Below are positions 54,101 to 60,902 of a stretch of DNA of 64,000 nucleotides, piece after piece. This DNA comes from Streptomyces caniscabiei (GTDB lineage: Bacteria > Actinomycetota > Actinomycetes > Streptomycetales > Streptomycetaceae). A model generated the notes under the pieces. It had not been told where the DNA came from and did no database searches. It saw nothing but the letters and a program-made list of their open reading frames with translations. The stretch is from NCBI RefSeq assembly GCF_014930365.1, contig NZ_JABXWI010000002.1, positions 372,001 to 436,000 of the forward strand, written 5' to 3'. Both the position numbers and the translations under genes were made by a program. Numbering within the stretch: position 1 is the first letter of the stretch; each line of letters begins with the position of its first letter.

Positions 54101-54956
54101 CGACTTCTTCGAGTCGGGCGGCTCCTCGATCAAGCTGATCGAGCTGATCCACGGTCTGCAGGCCGAGTTCAACATCGCCGTCCCGGTCAGTCGGCTGTTC
54201 GAGGTCACCACCCTGCACGGGATGGCGCGGACCGTGGAGGACATCATCACGGGCCGGATCGCGGGAGGTCGGCCCTACCTCTGGTTCAACAAGGAGCGGT
54301 CGAGCACGCTCTTCTGCTTTCCGCCGGCCGGTGGCCACGGTCTGGTGTACCGGCAGTTCGCGGCACACCTGCCGGAGTACCGGCTGGTCGCCTTCAACTA
54401 TGTGACGGGGGACGACAAGGTCGACCGGTACGCGGACCTGGTGGAGTCGCTCCAGCCGGAGGGGCCCTGCGCCCTCCTCGGGTACTCCCTGGGCGGCAAT
54501 CTCGCCTTCGAGGTGGCCGGGGAGCTGGAGCGGCGTGGGCGGACGGTGGCCCATGTGGTGATCGTCGACTCGCACCGGATCGCGGAGCCCTTCGACCTCT
54601 CCGACGAGCACGTCGAGGTGTTCGAGCGCGAACTGGCCGACCATCTGCGGCGGCACACCGGTTCGGCCGTGGTCGCCGAGGAGACCCGCGCCCACGCCCG
54701 TGACTATCTGCGGTTCTGCGGCCGGACGCCCAACCTCGGGGTGGTCACCGCCGCGATCGGCGTGATCTCCGACGCCGAGAAGGCCGCGCTGTACCAGGCC
54801 GGGCACGACGGCGCCTGGCACGGCAGCTCGACCACCCGGACGACCGTCGTCCCGGGCTTCGGCCGCCACGCCGAGATGCTCGACCACGAGTTCGTCGCCC
54901 ACAACGCCGGGCTCGCCCGGTCGATCCTCGACGCGGGAGCAACCGATGCGCCCTGA
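45111..54956 (+). CDS. Hybrid iterative PKS-NRPS, polycyclic tetramate macrolactam type
   Basis: A 3281-residue megasynthase. Domains in order: KS (about 72-495; C244, H379, H419), AT (655-960; S749 in GHSTGE, specificity motif region YHSARM), DH (1070-1360; H1079, D1244), KR (1600-1790; Y1765), ACP (S1926), C (1983-2430), A (2455-2950), PCP (S3006), TE (3060-3275; S3126 in GYSLGG). One PKS module plus one NRPS module ending in TE is the architecture of PTM synthases, where the PKS acts iteratively and the TE releases a tetramate. The eight-plus-two adenylation code, read by alignment to GrsA, is D-V-G-E-L-V-S-V-D-K, close to that for ornithine. The C motif is HHIVSDA (2119-2125), with Ala in place of Gly. 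The first 65 residues are Pro-rich; no MT or ER domain is present. Confidence 0.9.
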   Translation: MTDSCIGTSDPSDPSDPAHPPLPRSRPPHPTSTPTGPPHPAPSNSLAHADGCSVSAPVGPPLTDATETAREKIAIIGIGCRLPGGASDHRSFWQNLVEGKDCITATPPSRYDVASLGSRDRAKPGRLVGGRGGYIDGFDEFDPAFFGISGREADHMDPQQRKLLEVTWEALEDGGQKPAELAGREVGVYIGAFTLDYKIVQFSDLSFETLAPHTATGTMMTMVSNRISHCFDFRGPSVSVDTACSSSLVAVHLAAQSLLRGETDLALAGGTLLHIAPQYTIAETKGGFLSPQGRSRTFDAAADGYVRAEGVAVVALKRLSDALRDGDPVHAVVIGSGVNQDGRTNGITVPNPDAQVTLIERVCARAGIVPGSLQYVEAHGTSTPVGDPIEANALARALAVGRRPGDTCYVGSVKTNIGHTEAAAGLAGLIKSALALKHRLIPPHINLERLNPAIDAATLPYEIPTEPTPWPAHQGPARAGVNSFGFGGTNAHVLLEAAPEREFGPEPKPESQAARETQEAPEAREAREARPEAEGAVTVSAGGAVSAGGAEGEPQGEPLWTVLPLSTREDAALPQVVAGIQAELAGVRGGSPARPADLGHTLAHRRQHHDARLSVVYDSRDAAARASLDEAFSAYLRGEAHPRVLSGHRLDPRHRRLCWVFTGMGPQWWAMGRRLYATEPVYREAVERCAEHIGELTGWSLTEELAAAEAHSRMSETWLAQPANFAVQVGLAALWRSRGVRPDAVVGHSTGEVAAFHEAGVYDLADAVKVVVHRSRLQHRLAGTGGMLAVALTEAEAVRRLRPCGDAVSVAAVNSPGSLTLAGDAVALAELADALTAEQVFSRPLSVEVPYHSARMELIKGELLESLADLKARPAVVPLYLTGREGTAHGTELDAGYWWHNVRDTVRFRQAVERLTDDGYRLFVEIGPHPVLGRSIVETVQARTTRQTPDPGATRPTDDTRSADPTGDTRSADAGTSEVRTLPSIRRQEDEQRTFTTSLAALHNLGVEIDWSVLQPAGRVVPLPRHPFRRDRHWVEPRPVAQIRRGRIDHPLLGRRLPGAEPAWEARLDTEALPYLEDHRIQGTVVFPAAGFLEMAVQAVRTLTGGTDAALAGIELRKALFLPDGESRAVHLTLSTEQGGFTVATPAGDGTERTVHAVGTVRPGQRRCAVRALDATAIRGRAARRLTGPECYAELAALGYHYGPAFQGIEEVWVGPGEALARIRPTAAVAGRGVDHQVHPVMMDAFFQTLLTPQLSTARHGGAGIRLPVAVEEVRLDAVGDRTLWVHATVVRDTGTELLGDLAVYDEEGASLGGVTGFRAADVEQAATAVGPATIDGWLAEPVWTDLPEVPESADDAESRAGEREHWLVFADRRGVGAALAERIGARGGGCSLVLPGSGFRPAEGGGPATVEPGSASDLARLLADRRASGLPDPTTVVHLWNLDHPTLTPPAHPGTTTDGQTPTPTADAHPPTHPADPPTSTVAYSLVPLAALLSAELPGCRLHIVTRSAQATTAGERVEPLGAPAWGIGRVLRHQELPGHPGKLVDLGPGGEAGAEATALLREFAVADETEIALRPGRRLTCRLRPAEGLSLPLPPSLRPDAAYLVTGAFGALGRLLCRTLVRRGARRLILVGRGTLPPRERWRDLAPDGPQGGRAAFLRELEALGAEPVPVTLDITDESALAAWLADHRRLERPPIRGVFHLAGQVRDTLVGDLDRETFDAVYDPKVLGALALHRQLAGEPLDHFVLFASIASLLTTAGQTNYAAGNAFLDALAHHRRALGLPALSLDWGPWATGMIEELGLIDHYRDSRGMSSLAPRTGMAVLERVLGQDRAQLLIATVVDWQVFLAWYPAPPQLVADLAATTRQSARATERTGPLEALRAAGEAERPALLTAWFTTLVAGVLRVPAEQIAADSGLGGLGLDSLLAMELRARLTTELGTTLPLVALLSDAPVAELVTQLHASLVELLDKERPGTDRAAVERYEDETAYPLTQNQKALWFLKQLDPDGFAYNIGGAVEVRVELEPELMAAAFRTMVERHPGLRANFVLDGGRAVQRISPSVEPDFGVHDVEHLDWDEIHALIVREYRRPYDLERDPLVRFRLFRRGPARWIIMKAVHHIVSDALSTFTFIEELLAVYEGLRRDAAPELPPVAARYLDFLNHQTEFLAGREASRMLDYWRSHLPAEVPTLNLPVDKPRPAVQTHNGASEFFVLDEELSARVHAVAREHNVTVFMVLLSAYYLLLHAYSGQDDIVVGSPVTGRTDERFAGVYGYFVNPLPLHVSLAGEPSVAELLDRVRTTVLGGLDHQEYPFVLLVEKLGLQHDPSRSAVFQAMFILLHHKVATEKYGYRLEYIELPEEEGQFDLTLSAYEDEAEHRFHCVLKYNTDLFEPATMARLAGHYVNLLEGLTTAVPERAATGLELLGREERALVLGSWSGADRRVPYGAPVHELILRAAAADPEALAVVMPDGSGGTVRLAYGELAERSARAAARLRTLGAGPGTVVALCAGKSPELIVALLAVLRAGAAYLPLDPADPDDRLSHLVRNAGATLVVGDDRDRLEALPARWVTVGELHASPSPTDTEEDEFADVRVGPDDPAYVIHTSGSSGRPKAVRVSHGNLASAYQAWRAEYRLDSEARVHLQMAGPSFDVFTGDVVRALCSGGSLVLVGREVLFDTARLYEVMRAARVDAAEFVPAVVRLLVGHCERSGLRLDFMRLLVVGSDLWKAEEYERLRALCGPGTRLVNSYGLTEATVDSTYFEGPVAGLEPGRTVPIGRPFPNSACYLLDRHGRPVPPGVTGELWIGGSGVALGYAGDEERTARRFTTLPLGGADGTEPVRLYRTGDLARWDTAGVLHLLGRADTQVKVRGHRIEPGEIESRLAEWPDVDRAVVTVRADRTGEKVLCAYCVPAPGRTVDRRALRRRLTATLPTFMIPAHLTELPALPLTANGKVDLAALPAPDARAEDRDAEPPTTLYEIRMAEHWRSLLGIERPGLQHDFFESGGSSIKLIELIHGLQAEFNIAVPVSRLFEVTTLHGMARTVEDIITGRIAGGRPYLWFNKERSSTLFCFPPAGGHGLVYRQFAAHLPEYRLVAFNYVTGDDKVDRYADLVESLQPEGPCALLGYSLGGNLAFEVAGELERRGRTVAHVVIVDSHRIAEPFDLSDEHVEVFERELADHLRRHTGSAVVAEETRAHARDYLRFCGRTPNLGVVTAAIGVISDAEKAALYQAGHDGAWHGSSTTRTTVVPGFGRHAEMLDHEFVAHNAGLARSILDAGATDAP

Positions 54957-56133
54957 GCCGGCCCTGCCCTATCCCTTCGCCCCCCGGGGGCTCGAACTCC
55001 ACCCCGCCTACGCCGAGTTGCGCGAACAGCCGCTGGCCCGGATCCGGATGCCGTACGGCGACGGCGCCTGGCTGGTCACCCGGTACGAGGACGTACGGGC
55101 GGTGCTGGCCGACCCGCGGTTCAGCCTGGCCGCGGCGATGGGCCGCGACCAGCCCCGGATGCGGCCGGTGGCCCGTACCGGCGCCGGACTGTTCTCCACC
55201 GAGCCGCCCGAGCACACCCGGCTCCGCTCGCTGGTGGCGCGGGAGTTCGGGGCCCGCCGAGTCGAGCGGCTGCGTGCCCGGGCCGTGGAACTGGCCGACG
55301 AACTGCTCGACCGGATCGTCGAGGCGGGCCAACCCGCCGATCTGGTCGAGGACTTCTCGATCCCCATGCCGACCACCATCATCTGTGAGGTGCTCGGCCT
55401 GCCCGCCGAGGACCACCGGATGCTCTGGGCCTGGGCGGAGACGGTGCTCTCCGCCGTCACCCCCGGCGAGGTGCTCGCCACCGAGGGCCAGGCCTTCATG
55501 GACTACATGGCGCGCGTGCTGGAGCTGCGGGGCCGCGAGCCCGGCGAGGACCTGCTGACCACGCTGGTGCGGGCCTGCCGGGAGCAGAAGCTGATCGGCG
55601 AGGAGGAGCTGCTCTCGATCGCCTGCGACCTCTTGATCGCCGGCTTCGTCTCCACGACCAACCAGATCGGCAACTTCTTCCACCAACTGCTGTACAACAC
55701 AGCGGAGTTGACCCGCCTGCGGGAGCGGCCGGAGCTGATCCCCCGGGCGGTGGAGGAGCTGATGCGGTACGTGCCGCTGCTCACCGGCTTCAGCCTCCCC
55801 CGGTACGCGACCGCCGACGTCGAGCTGGGCGGGGTCACCGTCCGGGCCGGCGAGGCGGTGATGATCGCCACGGCGGCGGCCAACCGTGATCCTCGGGTCT
55901 TCCCGGAGCCGGAGCGCCTCGTGCTGGACCGCCCGGCCAATCCCCACATCGGCTTCGGTCACGGCGTGCACTACTGCGTCGGCGCCCACCTGGCCCGGCT
56001 GGAGCTGCGGGTGGCGATCGAACGGGTCCTGGCCCGGCTCCCCGGACTGCGGCCGGCCGTCCCCGAGCACGAGCTGCGCTGGAAGCAGGACGCGATGGTG
56101 AACGGCCTCCAGGCACTTCCGGTCGCCTGGTGA
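54946..56133 (+). CDS. Cytochrome P450 of the PTM-type cluster
   Basis: A 395-residue actinobacterial P450. The heme loop is FGHGVHYCVGAHLARLELR (about residues 341-359, Cys ligand), the I-helix is LLIAGFVSTTNQIGNFF and the ExxR is in AVEELMRYVP. The start overlaps the end of the PKS-NRPS gene by 11 bases, and its stop overlaps the next frame, so it is part of the same transcript. It probably hydroxylates or epoxidises the macrolactam after ring formation. In PTM clusters I know, a P450 sits at the end or outside, not second. Confidence 0.92.
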   Translation: MRPEPALPYPFAPRGLELHPAYAELREQPLARIRMPYGDGAWLVTRYEDVRAVLADPRFSLAAAMGRDQPRMRPVARTGAGLFSTEPPEHTRLRSLVAREFGARRVERLRARAVELADELLDRIVEAGQPADLVEDFSIPMPTTIICEVLGLPAEDHRMLWAWAETVLSAVTPGEVLATEGQAFMDYMARVLELRGREPGEDLLTTLVRACREQKLIGEEELLSIACDLLIAGFVSTTNQIGNFFHQLLYNTAELTRLRERPELIPRAVEELMRYVPLLTGFSLPRYATADVELGGVTVRAGEAVMIATAAANRDPRVFPEPERLVLDRPANPHIGFGHGVHYCVGAHLARLELRVAIERVLARLPGLRPAVPEHELRWKQDAMVNGLQALPVAW

Positions 56134-56198
56134 GCGGGCGCCCGCACCACCACCCGTACGACAGGCACGGACCACGAGAGACGGGAAGGGCGAGGCGA

Positions 56199-57887
56199 TT
56201 GGCACGCCGACGCGAAACCATGATCATCATCGGCGGCGGTCTCGGCGGCCTGTCCACCGGGTGCTACGCCCGGATGAACGGCTACCGGACCCGGATCTTC
56301 GAGATGCACGAGATTCCCGGCGGCTCGTGCACCGGCTGGGACCGCGGCGACTTCACCTTCGACTGGTGCGTCAGCTGGCTCCTCGGCAACGGGCCGGGCA
56401 ACGAGATGTACCAGATCTGGCTGGAACTGGGCGCCCTCCAGGGCAAGGAGATGCGGCACTTCGACGTGTTCAACATCGTCCGGGGCCGGGACGGCCGGGC
56501 GGTCCGCTTCTACTCCGATCCCGACCGGCTGGAGGCCCATCTCCTCTCCCTCTCGCCGATGGACTCCGCGCCGATCCGGGAGTTCTGCGCCGGCGTCCGT
56601 ACCTTCCGCAAGGCGCTCGCGGTCTACCCGTTCCTCAAACCCGTCGGGCTGATGGGCAGGAGGGAGCGATGGCGGATGATGGCGTCGTTCGCCCCGTACT
56701 TCGCCACCATCCGCAGGTCGATCACCGTCCTGATGACCGACTACGCGCAGCGGTTCCACGATCCGCTGCTGCGCGAGGCGTTCAACTTCATCCTCTACGA
56801 GAAGCATCCGGCCTTCCCGGTGCTGCCGTTCTACTTCCAGCTGGCCTCGCACGCCAACCGCGCGGCCGGGGTGCCCGAGGGCGGTTCGCTGGGCCTGGCC
56901 CGGTCGGTGGAGCAGCGCTACCGCGGACTCGGCGGCGAGATCACCTACAACGCCAAGGTCGAGGAGGTCCTGGTCGAGCGGGACCGCGCGGTCGGCGTAC
57001 GCCTCAGCGACGGCCGGGAGCACCGCGCGGACATCGTGGTCTCGGCGGCCGACGGCCACACCACGGTGATGAAGCTGCTCAAGGGCCACTACCTGAACGA
57101 CACCTACCGCAGGCTCTACACCTCGCTCATCGACCAGCCCGGCCAGCTCTCCCCCGGATACGTCTCCCTGTTCCTGGGGTTGCGCAGGCCCTTCCCGGAG
57201 GGCGACCCCTGCACCACGTACCTGCTCACGGAGCGGCAGGCGAGCGAGCTGACCGGGATCCGCTGCCCGTCCATGAACGTGCAGTTCCGCACCCGGCACT
57301 ATCCGGAGCTGGCGCCGCGCGGGTCCACCGTGGTCTTCGCGACGTACTTCTCGGACATCGCCCCCTGGCGGGCGCTGCACCAGGGTCCGGAGCAGTCCTC
57401 CCGGGTGCGGCGCGGGCAGGAGCTGCACACGCTGCCGGTCAGGCACGGCAAGGAGTATCTGACCGCCAAACGCCGGGTGCGGTCCGGCATCGTCTCCTTC
57501 CTGGACGAGCGGTTCCCCGGCTTCGGGGACGCGGTGGCCGTCGCCGACGTCTCGACCCCGCTCACCCAGGTCCGCTACACGGGCGTCTACGACGGGACCT
57601 TCCCGGGCTGGAACCCGTTCGTGGAGGGCGCGGAGACCCTGGAGGACGAGATCAGGCGGAGCGGCCCGGTACTGCCGGGGCTGTCGAACTTCTACCTCTC
57701 CGGGGTCTGGGCGACGATCGGCGGCCTGATCCGCGCGGCGGCGGCCGGGCGGCACGTCACGCAGTTCGTCTGCCGGGACGACGGACTGGACTTCACCGCC
57801 GAGATCGACCGGAGCGCGCCGGCACCGACCCACCTGGTCGTTCCGGTGGGCGGCGACGCGGACAGCGAGAGGGGAGCCCTGGCATGA
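56199..57887 (+). CDS. CrtI/phytoene-desaturase-like flavoprotein (PTM cyclase type)
   Basis: A flavoprotein of about 562 residues. The FAD motif is IIIGGGLGGLSTGCYARMNG, followed by GGSCTGWDRGDFTFDWCVSW; the C-terminus has FYLSGVWATIGGLIRAAAAG. In PTM pathways such phytoene-dehydrogenase-like enzymes fold the bis-polyene into the outer carbocycles. Start choice: GTG at 56130 overlaps the P450 stop (GTGA) but adds an Arg/His-rich leader; TTG at 56199 follows GGGAAGGGCGAGG, and ATG at 56220 begins at the FAD motif. Its stop overlaps the reductase start by 4 bases. Confidence 0.85.
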   Translation: MARRRETMIIIGGGLGGLSTGCYARMNGYRTRIFEMHEIPGGSCTGWDRGDFTFDWCVSWLLGNGPGNEMYQIWLELGALQGKEMRHFDVFNIVRGRDGRAVRFYSDPDRLEAHLLSLSPMDSAPIREFCAGVRTFRKALAVYPFLKPVGLMGRRERWRMMASFAPYFATIRRSITVLMTDYAQRFHDPLLREAFNFILYEKHPAFPVLPFYFQLASHANRAAGVPEGGSLGLARSVEQRYRGLGGEITYNAKVEEVLVERDRAVGVRLSDGREHRADIVVSAADGHTTVMKLLKGHYLNDTYRRLYTSLIDQPGQLSPGYVSLFLGLRRPFPEGDPCTTYLLTERQASELTGIRCPSMNVQFRTRHYPELAPRGSTVVFATYFSDIAPWRALHQGPEQSSRVRRGQELHTLPVRHGKEYLTAKRRVRSGIVSFLDERFPGFGDAVAVADVSTPLTQVRYTGVYDGTFPGWNPFVEGAETLEDEIRRSGPVLPGLSNFYLSGVWATIGGLIRAAAAGRHVTQFVCRDDGLDFTAEIDRSAPAPTHLVVPVGGDADSERGALA

Positions 57888-58942
57888 GGATCGAGCAGTG
57901 GGTCGTCCGTGAGCATCTGGGCGGGGTGCCGGACGTCGACCGGATCTACGAGAAGCTGGCCGAGGACGTCGAGATCGTCCTCCGCCCCGACGAGATGCTC
58001 CTGCGCACCCGGTACGTCTCGGTCGACCCGTACCAGAACGGGCTGGCGCTGGAGACTCCGCTCGGCCACCACATGGGCGGCGACTCGATCATGGAGGTGC
58101 TGGAGACGGGCCCGGAGGCCCGTTTCCGGGTCGGCGACCTCGTGCAGGGTTTCGGCGGCTGGCGCAGCCATGTCGTCCACAACGGGGCCGAGGAGGTGTG
58201 GCGGACCGGTGCCTTCCCGATGGTCCTGCCCGCCTATCGCCGGCTCGACCCGGACGCGTACGACGAGCGGCTGCCCCTGTCCACCGCGCTCGGCATCATG
58301 GGCGCGCCCGGGATGACCGCCTGGGGCACGTTCACCAGGTTCCTGGCCGTGCGCCCCGGCGACACCGTGGTGATCAGCGGGGCGTCCGGCTCGGTCGGCT
58401 CCCTGGTGGGCCAGCTGGCGGCGCGGGCGGGCGCCGGGCGGGTGGTGGGTACGACCTCCTCGCCCGGCAAGGCCGGGTATCTGCGCGAGCTGGGCTTCGA
58501 CGAGGTGGTGTGCTACGACCGCGCCGACGACGCGGAGAAGGTTCGGCAGGCGCTGCTGCTCGCCGCCCCCGACGGGGTCGACCGCTACTTCGACAACCTC
58601 GGCGGGACGGTCACCGACGCGGTGTTCACCATGCTCAACGTGGACAGCCGGGTGGCCGTCTGCTGGCAGTGGGCCACCACGGTGAACGGCGAGACGACCG
58701 GCCCGCGGCTGCTGCCGTACATCATGTTCCCGCGCACCACGATCCGGGGGATCTTCGCCCAGGAGTGGTTCACGGAACCGCTGTTGTCACGGATGCACCA
58801 GGAGCTGGGCGGCCTGGTCCGCGCGGGCGAGGTCCGGTACCACCAGACCGTCCACCACGGCTTCGACGCCGTCCCGCACGCGTACCGGACCCTCTACCGC
58901 GACCGGGAGAGGACCCGGGGCAAGGTCCTCGTCGAACTCTGA
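57884..58942 (+). CDS. MDR-family NAD(P)H reductase (PTM inner-ring reductase type)
   Basis: A 352-residue medium-chain reductase of the zinc-free curcumin/prostaglandin-reductase branch. Signatures are RTRYVSVDPYQNGLALE, MGAPGMTAWGTFTRFLAV and the NADP motif TVVISGASGSVGSLVGQLAA, with DGVDRYFDNLGG. No structural-zinc Cys cluster is present. The ATG overlaps the flavoprotein stop (ATGA). In ikarugamycin biosynthesis a homologous protein (IkaC) closes the inner five-membered ring reductively; the same task is likely here. It is the last gene of the cluster. Confidence 0.87.
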   Translation: MRIEQWVVREHLGGVPDVDRIYEKLAEDVEIVLRPDEMLLRTRYVSVDPYQNGLALETPLGHHMGGDSIMEVLETGPEARFRVGDLVQGFGGWRSHVVHNGAEEVWRTGAFPMVLPAYRRLDPDAYDERLPLSTALGIMGAPGMTAWGTFTRFLAVRPGDTVVISGASGSVGSLVGQLAARAGAGRVVGTTSSPGKAGYLRELGFDEVVCYDRADDAEKVRQALLLAAPDGVDRYFDNLGGTVTDAVFTMLNVDSRVAVCWQWATTVNGETTGPRLLPYIMFPRTTIRGIFAQEWFTEPLLSRMHQELGGLVRAGEVRYHQTVHHGFDAVPHAYRTLYRDRERTRGKVLVEL

Positions 58943-59003
58943 CGGACCGGCACCGGGGGTCGGGGAGGCGGGTCCGGGAGCGCGTGTCGTCGCTGGTGCG
59001 CGT

Positions 59004-60128
59004 TCATCGACCGGCGTGCGGGGAGGTCGCGGGCAGTTCCACGGTGACGCGGATCCCGCCCTCCGGGCGCGGTGTGACGGTGAGGGTGCCGTCGTGCGCG
59101 TGGGCGATGGTCTCGACGATGGCGAGGCCGAGGCCCACGCCCGCGTGGTCGGTGTGGACGCGTTCGGTGCCGCGCCGGAACGGTTCGGCGAGGGTCGAGG
59201 CAAGCTGGGCGGTCAGGTGCTCGCCGGTGTTCTCCACCGTGAGCACCACGGTCCTCGGGTGGGCGCCGGCCCGCACGGCGGTGTTCACCCGCACCGCGCC
59301 CCGTTCGGGCAGGTTGTGGACGATCGCGTTGTGCACGAGGTTCGTGGTCAGCTGGAGCAGGAGCGCGGGTGATCCGCTCGTGGGCGCGATGTCACCTTCG
59401 GTCTCGACGGTGACACCGTGCTTCTCCGCGAGGGGGAGGAGGGTCTCGGTCGCTTCTTCCGCCATCAGGGACAGGTCGACGGGTTCTCGGGTGAAGGACC
59501 GCCCTTCGGCGCGGCTGACCAGGAGCAGTGCCTCGGTGAGGTCGATCGCCCGGGCGTTGACCGTGTGCAGGCGTTCGACGAGCGCGCCGGTGTCGTGGTG
59601 CGGATCGGCGCGGGCCACGTCGAGGAGCGCCTTGGAGATCGCCAGGGGCGTGCGCAACTCGTGCGAGGCGTTGGCCGCGAACCTCTGGTGCTCGGCGACG
59701 TGCGCTTCGAGCCCGGCGAGCATCGTGTCGAAGGCGTCGGCGAGTTCGCGGAACTCGTCGTTGCGGCCCGGCAGCCGGATCCGGTGGGAGAGCGATCCGT
59801 CGGTGGCCATGCGGGTGGCGTGGGTGATGCGGGTCAGCGGGGCGAGCATACGGCCGGCGAGGACCCAGCCGCCCAGGAGCCCGAAGACCAGCAGGAGCAG
59901 CAGGACGGCGGCCGCCTTCGGCGCGAAGACGTCCAGGAGGGCGGAGCGGACGGGAAAGACGCCGTTCCCGGGCTTGTCGTCGGGGGTGATGAGCATGGCC
60001 CGGTCGGGGACGTACCGCAGCAGGAACACCCACACCGCCGCGAGCAGCAGGAGGCCGGCCAGCATGAGGAACCCGGCGTAGCTGAGGGTGAGCCGGACAC
60101 GGACGCTCAGCCCGGGTGCCCTATCCAC
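59004..60128 (-). CDS. Two-component sensor histidine kinase
   Basis: A 374-residue membrane kinase. Two transmembrane helices (about residues 10-35 and 68-92) flank a short extracellular loop of about 30 residues, then come a HAMP linker, HisKA with the phosphoacceptor His in NASHELRTPLAIS and HATPase_c with N-box LVHNAIVHNL and G-box GVGLGLAIVE. GTG at 60128 overlaps the response regulator stop by 8 bases and puts the first helix at the N-terminus. The signal is unknown; the small sensor loop suggests a membrane-associated cue. Confidence 0.9.
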   Translation of the reverse strand: MDRAPGLSVRVRLTLSYAGFLMLAGLLLLAAVWVFLLRYVPDRAMLITPDDKPGNGVFPVRSALLDVFAPKAAAVLLLLLVFGLLGGWVLAGRMLAPLTRITHATRMATDGSLSHRIRLPGRNDEFRELADAFDTMLAGLEAHVAEHQRFAANASHELRTPLAISKALLDVARADPHHDTGALVERLHTVNARAIDLTEALLLVSRAEGRSFTREPVDLSLMAEEATETLLPLAEKHGVTVETEGDIAPTSGSPALLLQLTTNLVHNAIVHNLPERGAVRVNTAVRAGAHPRTVVLTVENTGEHLTAQLASTLAEPFRRGTERVHTDHAGVGLGLAIVETIAHAHDGTLTVTPRPEGGIRVTVELPATSPHAGR

Positions 60129-60816
60129 GGCCGTCTCCCTGGTGTCCGGCCTCCGGCCGGGTGTCGATGCGGTAGCCGACGCCCGGCACGGTGGCGATGA
60201 TCCAGGGTTCTCCGAGCCGCTTGCGCAGGGCCGAGACGGTGATCCGCACGGCGTTGGTGAACGGGTCGGCGTTCTCGTCCCACGCGCGTTCCAGGAGTTC
60301 CTCGGCGCCGACCACACCGCCCTCGGCGGCCACCAGGACGTCGAGGACGGCGAACTGCTTCCGGGTCAGCGCGACATGGCGGCCGTCCCGGTAGACCTCC
60401 CTGCGGAACGCGTCCAGGCGCAGGCCCGCGATCTCCCGCACGGGTGGCCTGCTGTGGGCGCGCCTGCGGTCGAGTGCTCTGAGGCGGAGCGCGAGTTCCT
60501 GGAGTTCGAACGGCTTCGTGAGGTAGTCGTCGGCGCCGAGCGCGAACCCGGAGACCTTGTCGTCGAGCCGGTCGGCCGCGGTGAGCATGAGGATGGGCAT
60601 CCCGCTGCCGGAGGCGACGACGTGCGCGGCGATCTCGTCGCCGGACGGTCCGGGGATGTCGCGGTCGAGGACGGCGATGTCGTAGGTGTGGACGCTGAGC
60701 AGTTCCAGCGCGGTGTCGCCGTCACCGGCGATGTCGGCCGCGATCGCCTCCAGGCGCAGGCCGTCGCGGATGGCCTCCGCCAGGTACGGTTCGTCCTCCA
60801 CCACCAAGACACGCAT
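60121..60816 (-). CDS. OmpR-family response regulator
   Basis: A 231-residue regulator. The receiver domain carries the phosphorylation site in IAVLDRDIPGPSGDE (about residue 50), the acidic pair VVEDEPYL and LTKPFE (Lys). The C-terminal winged helix has LTRKQFAVLDVLVAAEGGVV and SALRKRLGEPWIIATVPGVG. It is coupled to the kinase by an 8-base overlap. Divergent from the VanJ-like gene, with 86 bases between; a CATATCG-TCGGCGTATCG pair (60839-60857) there may be its binding site. Confidence 0.92.
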   Translation of the reverse strand: MRVLVVEDEPYLAEAIRDGLRLEAIAADIAGDGDTALELLSVHTYDIAVLDRDIPGPSGDEIAAHVVASGSGMPILMLTAADRLDDKVSGFALGADDYLTKPFELQELALRLRALDRRRAHSRPPVREIAGLRLDAFRREVYRDGRHVALTRKQFAVLDVLVAAEGGVVGAEELLERAWDENADPFTNAVRITVSALRKRLGEPWIIATVPGVGYRIDTRPEAGHQGDGRG

Positions 60817-60902
60817 GCTCCGAGGCTACGAGGCGGCGCATATCGTCGGCGTATCGAGAACCGCATACGCGCCGGCAACACCGCGCCGCCTTGACTGGCC
60901 CC

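Noticed and set aside
56261..58942. An 893-codon frame spanning the flavoprotein and reductase genes
   Set aside because: Only the part from 57884 encodes the MDR reductase; the upstream part is an out-of-frame reading of the flavoprotein.
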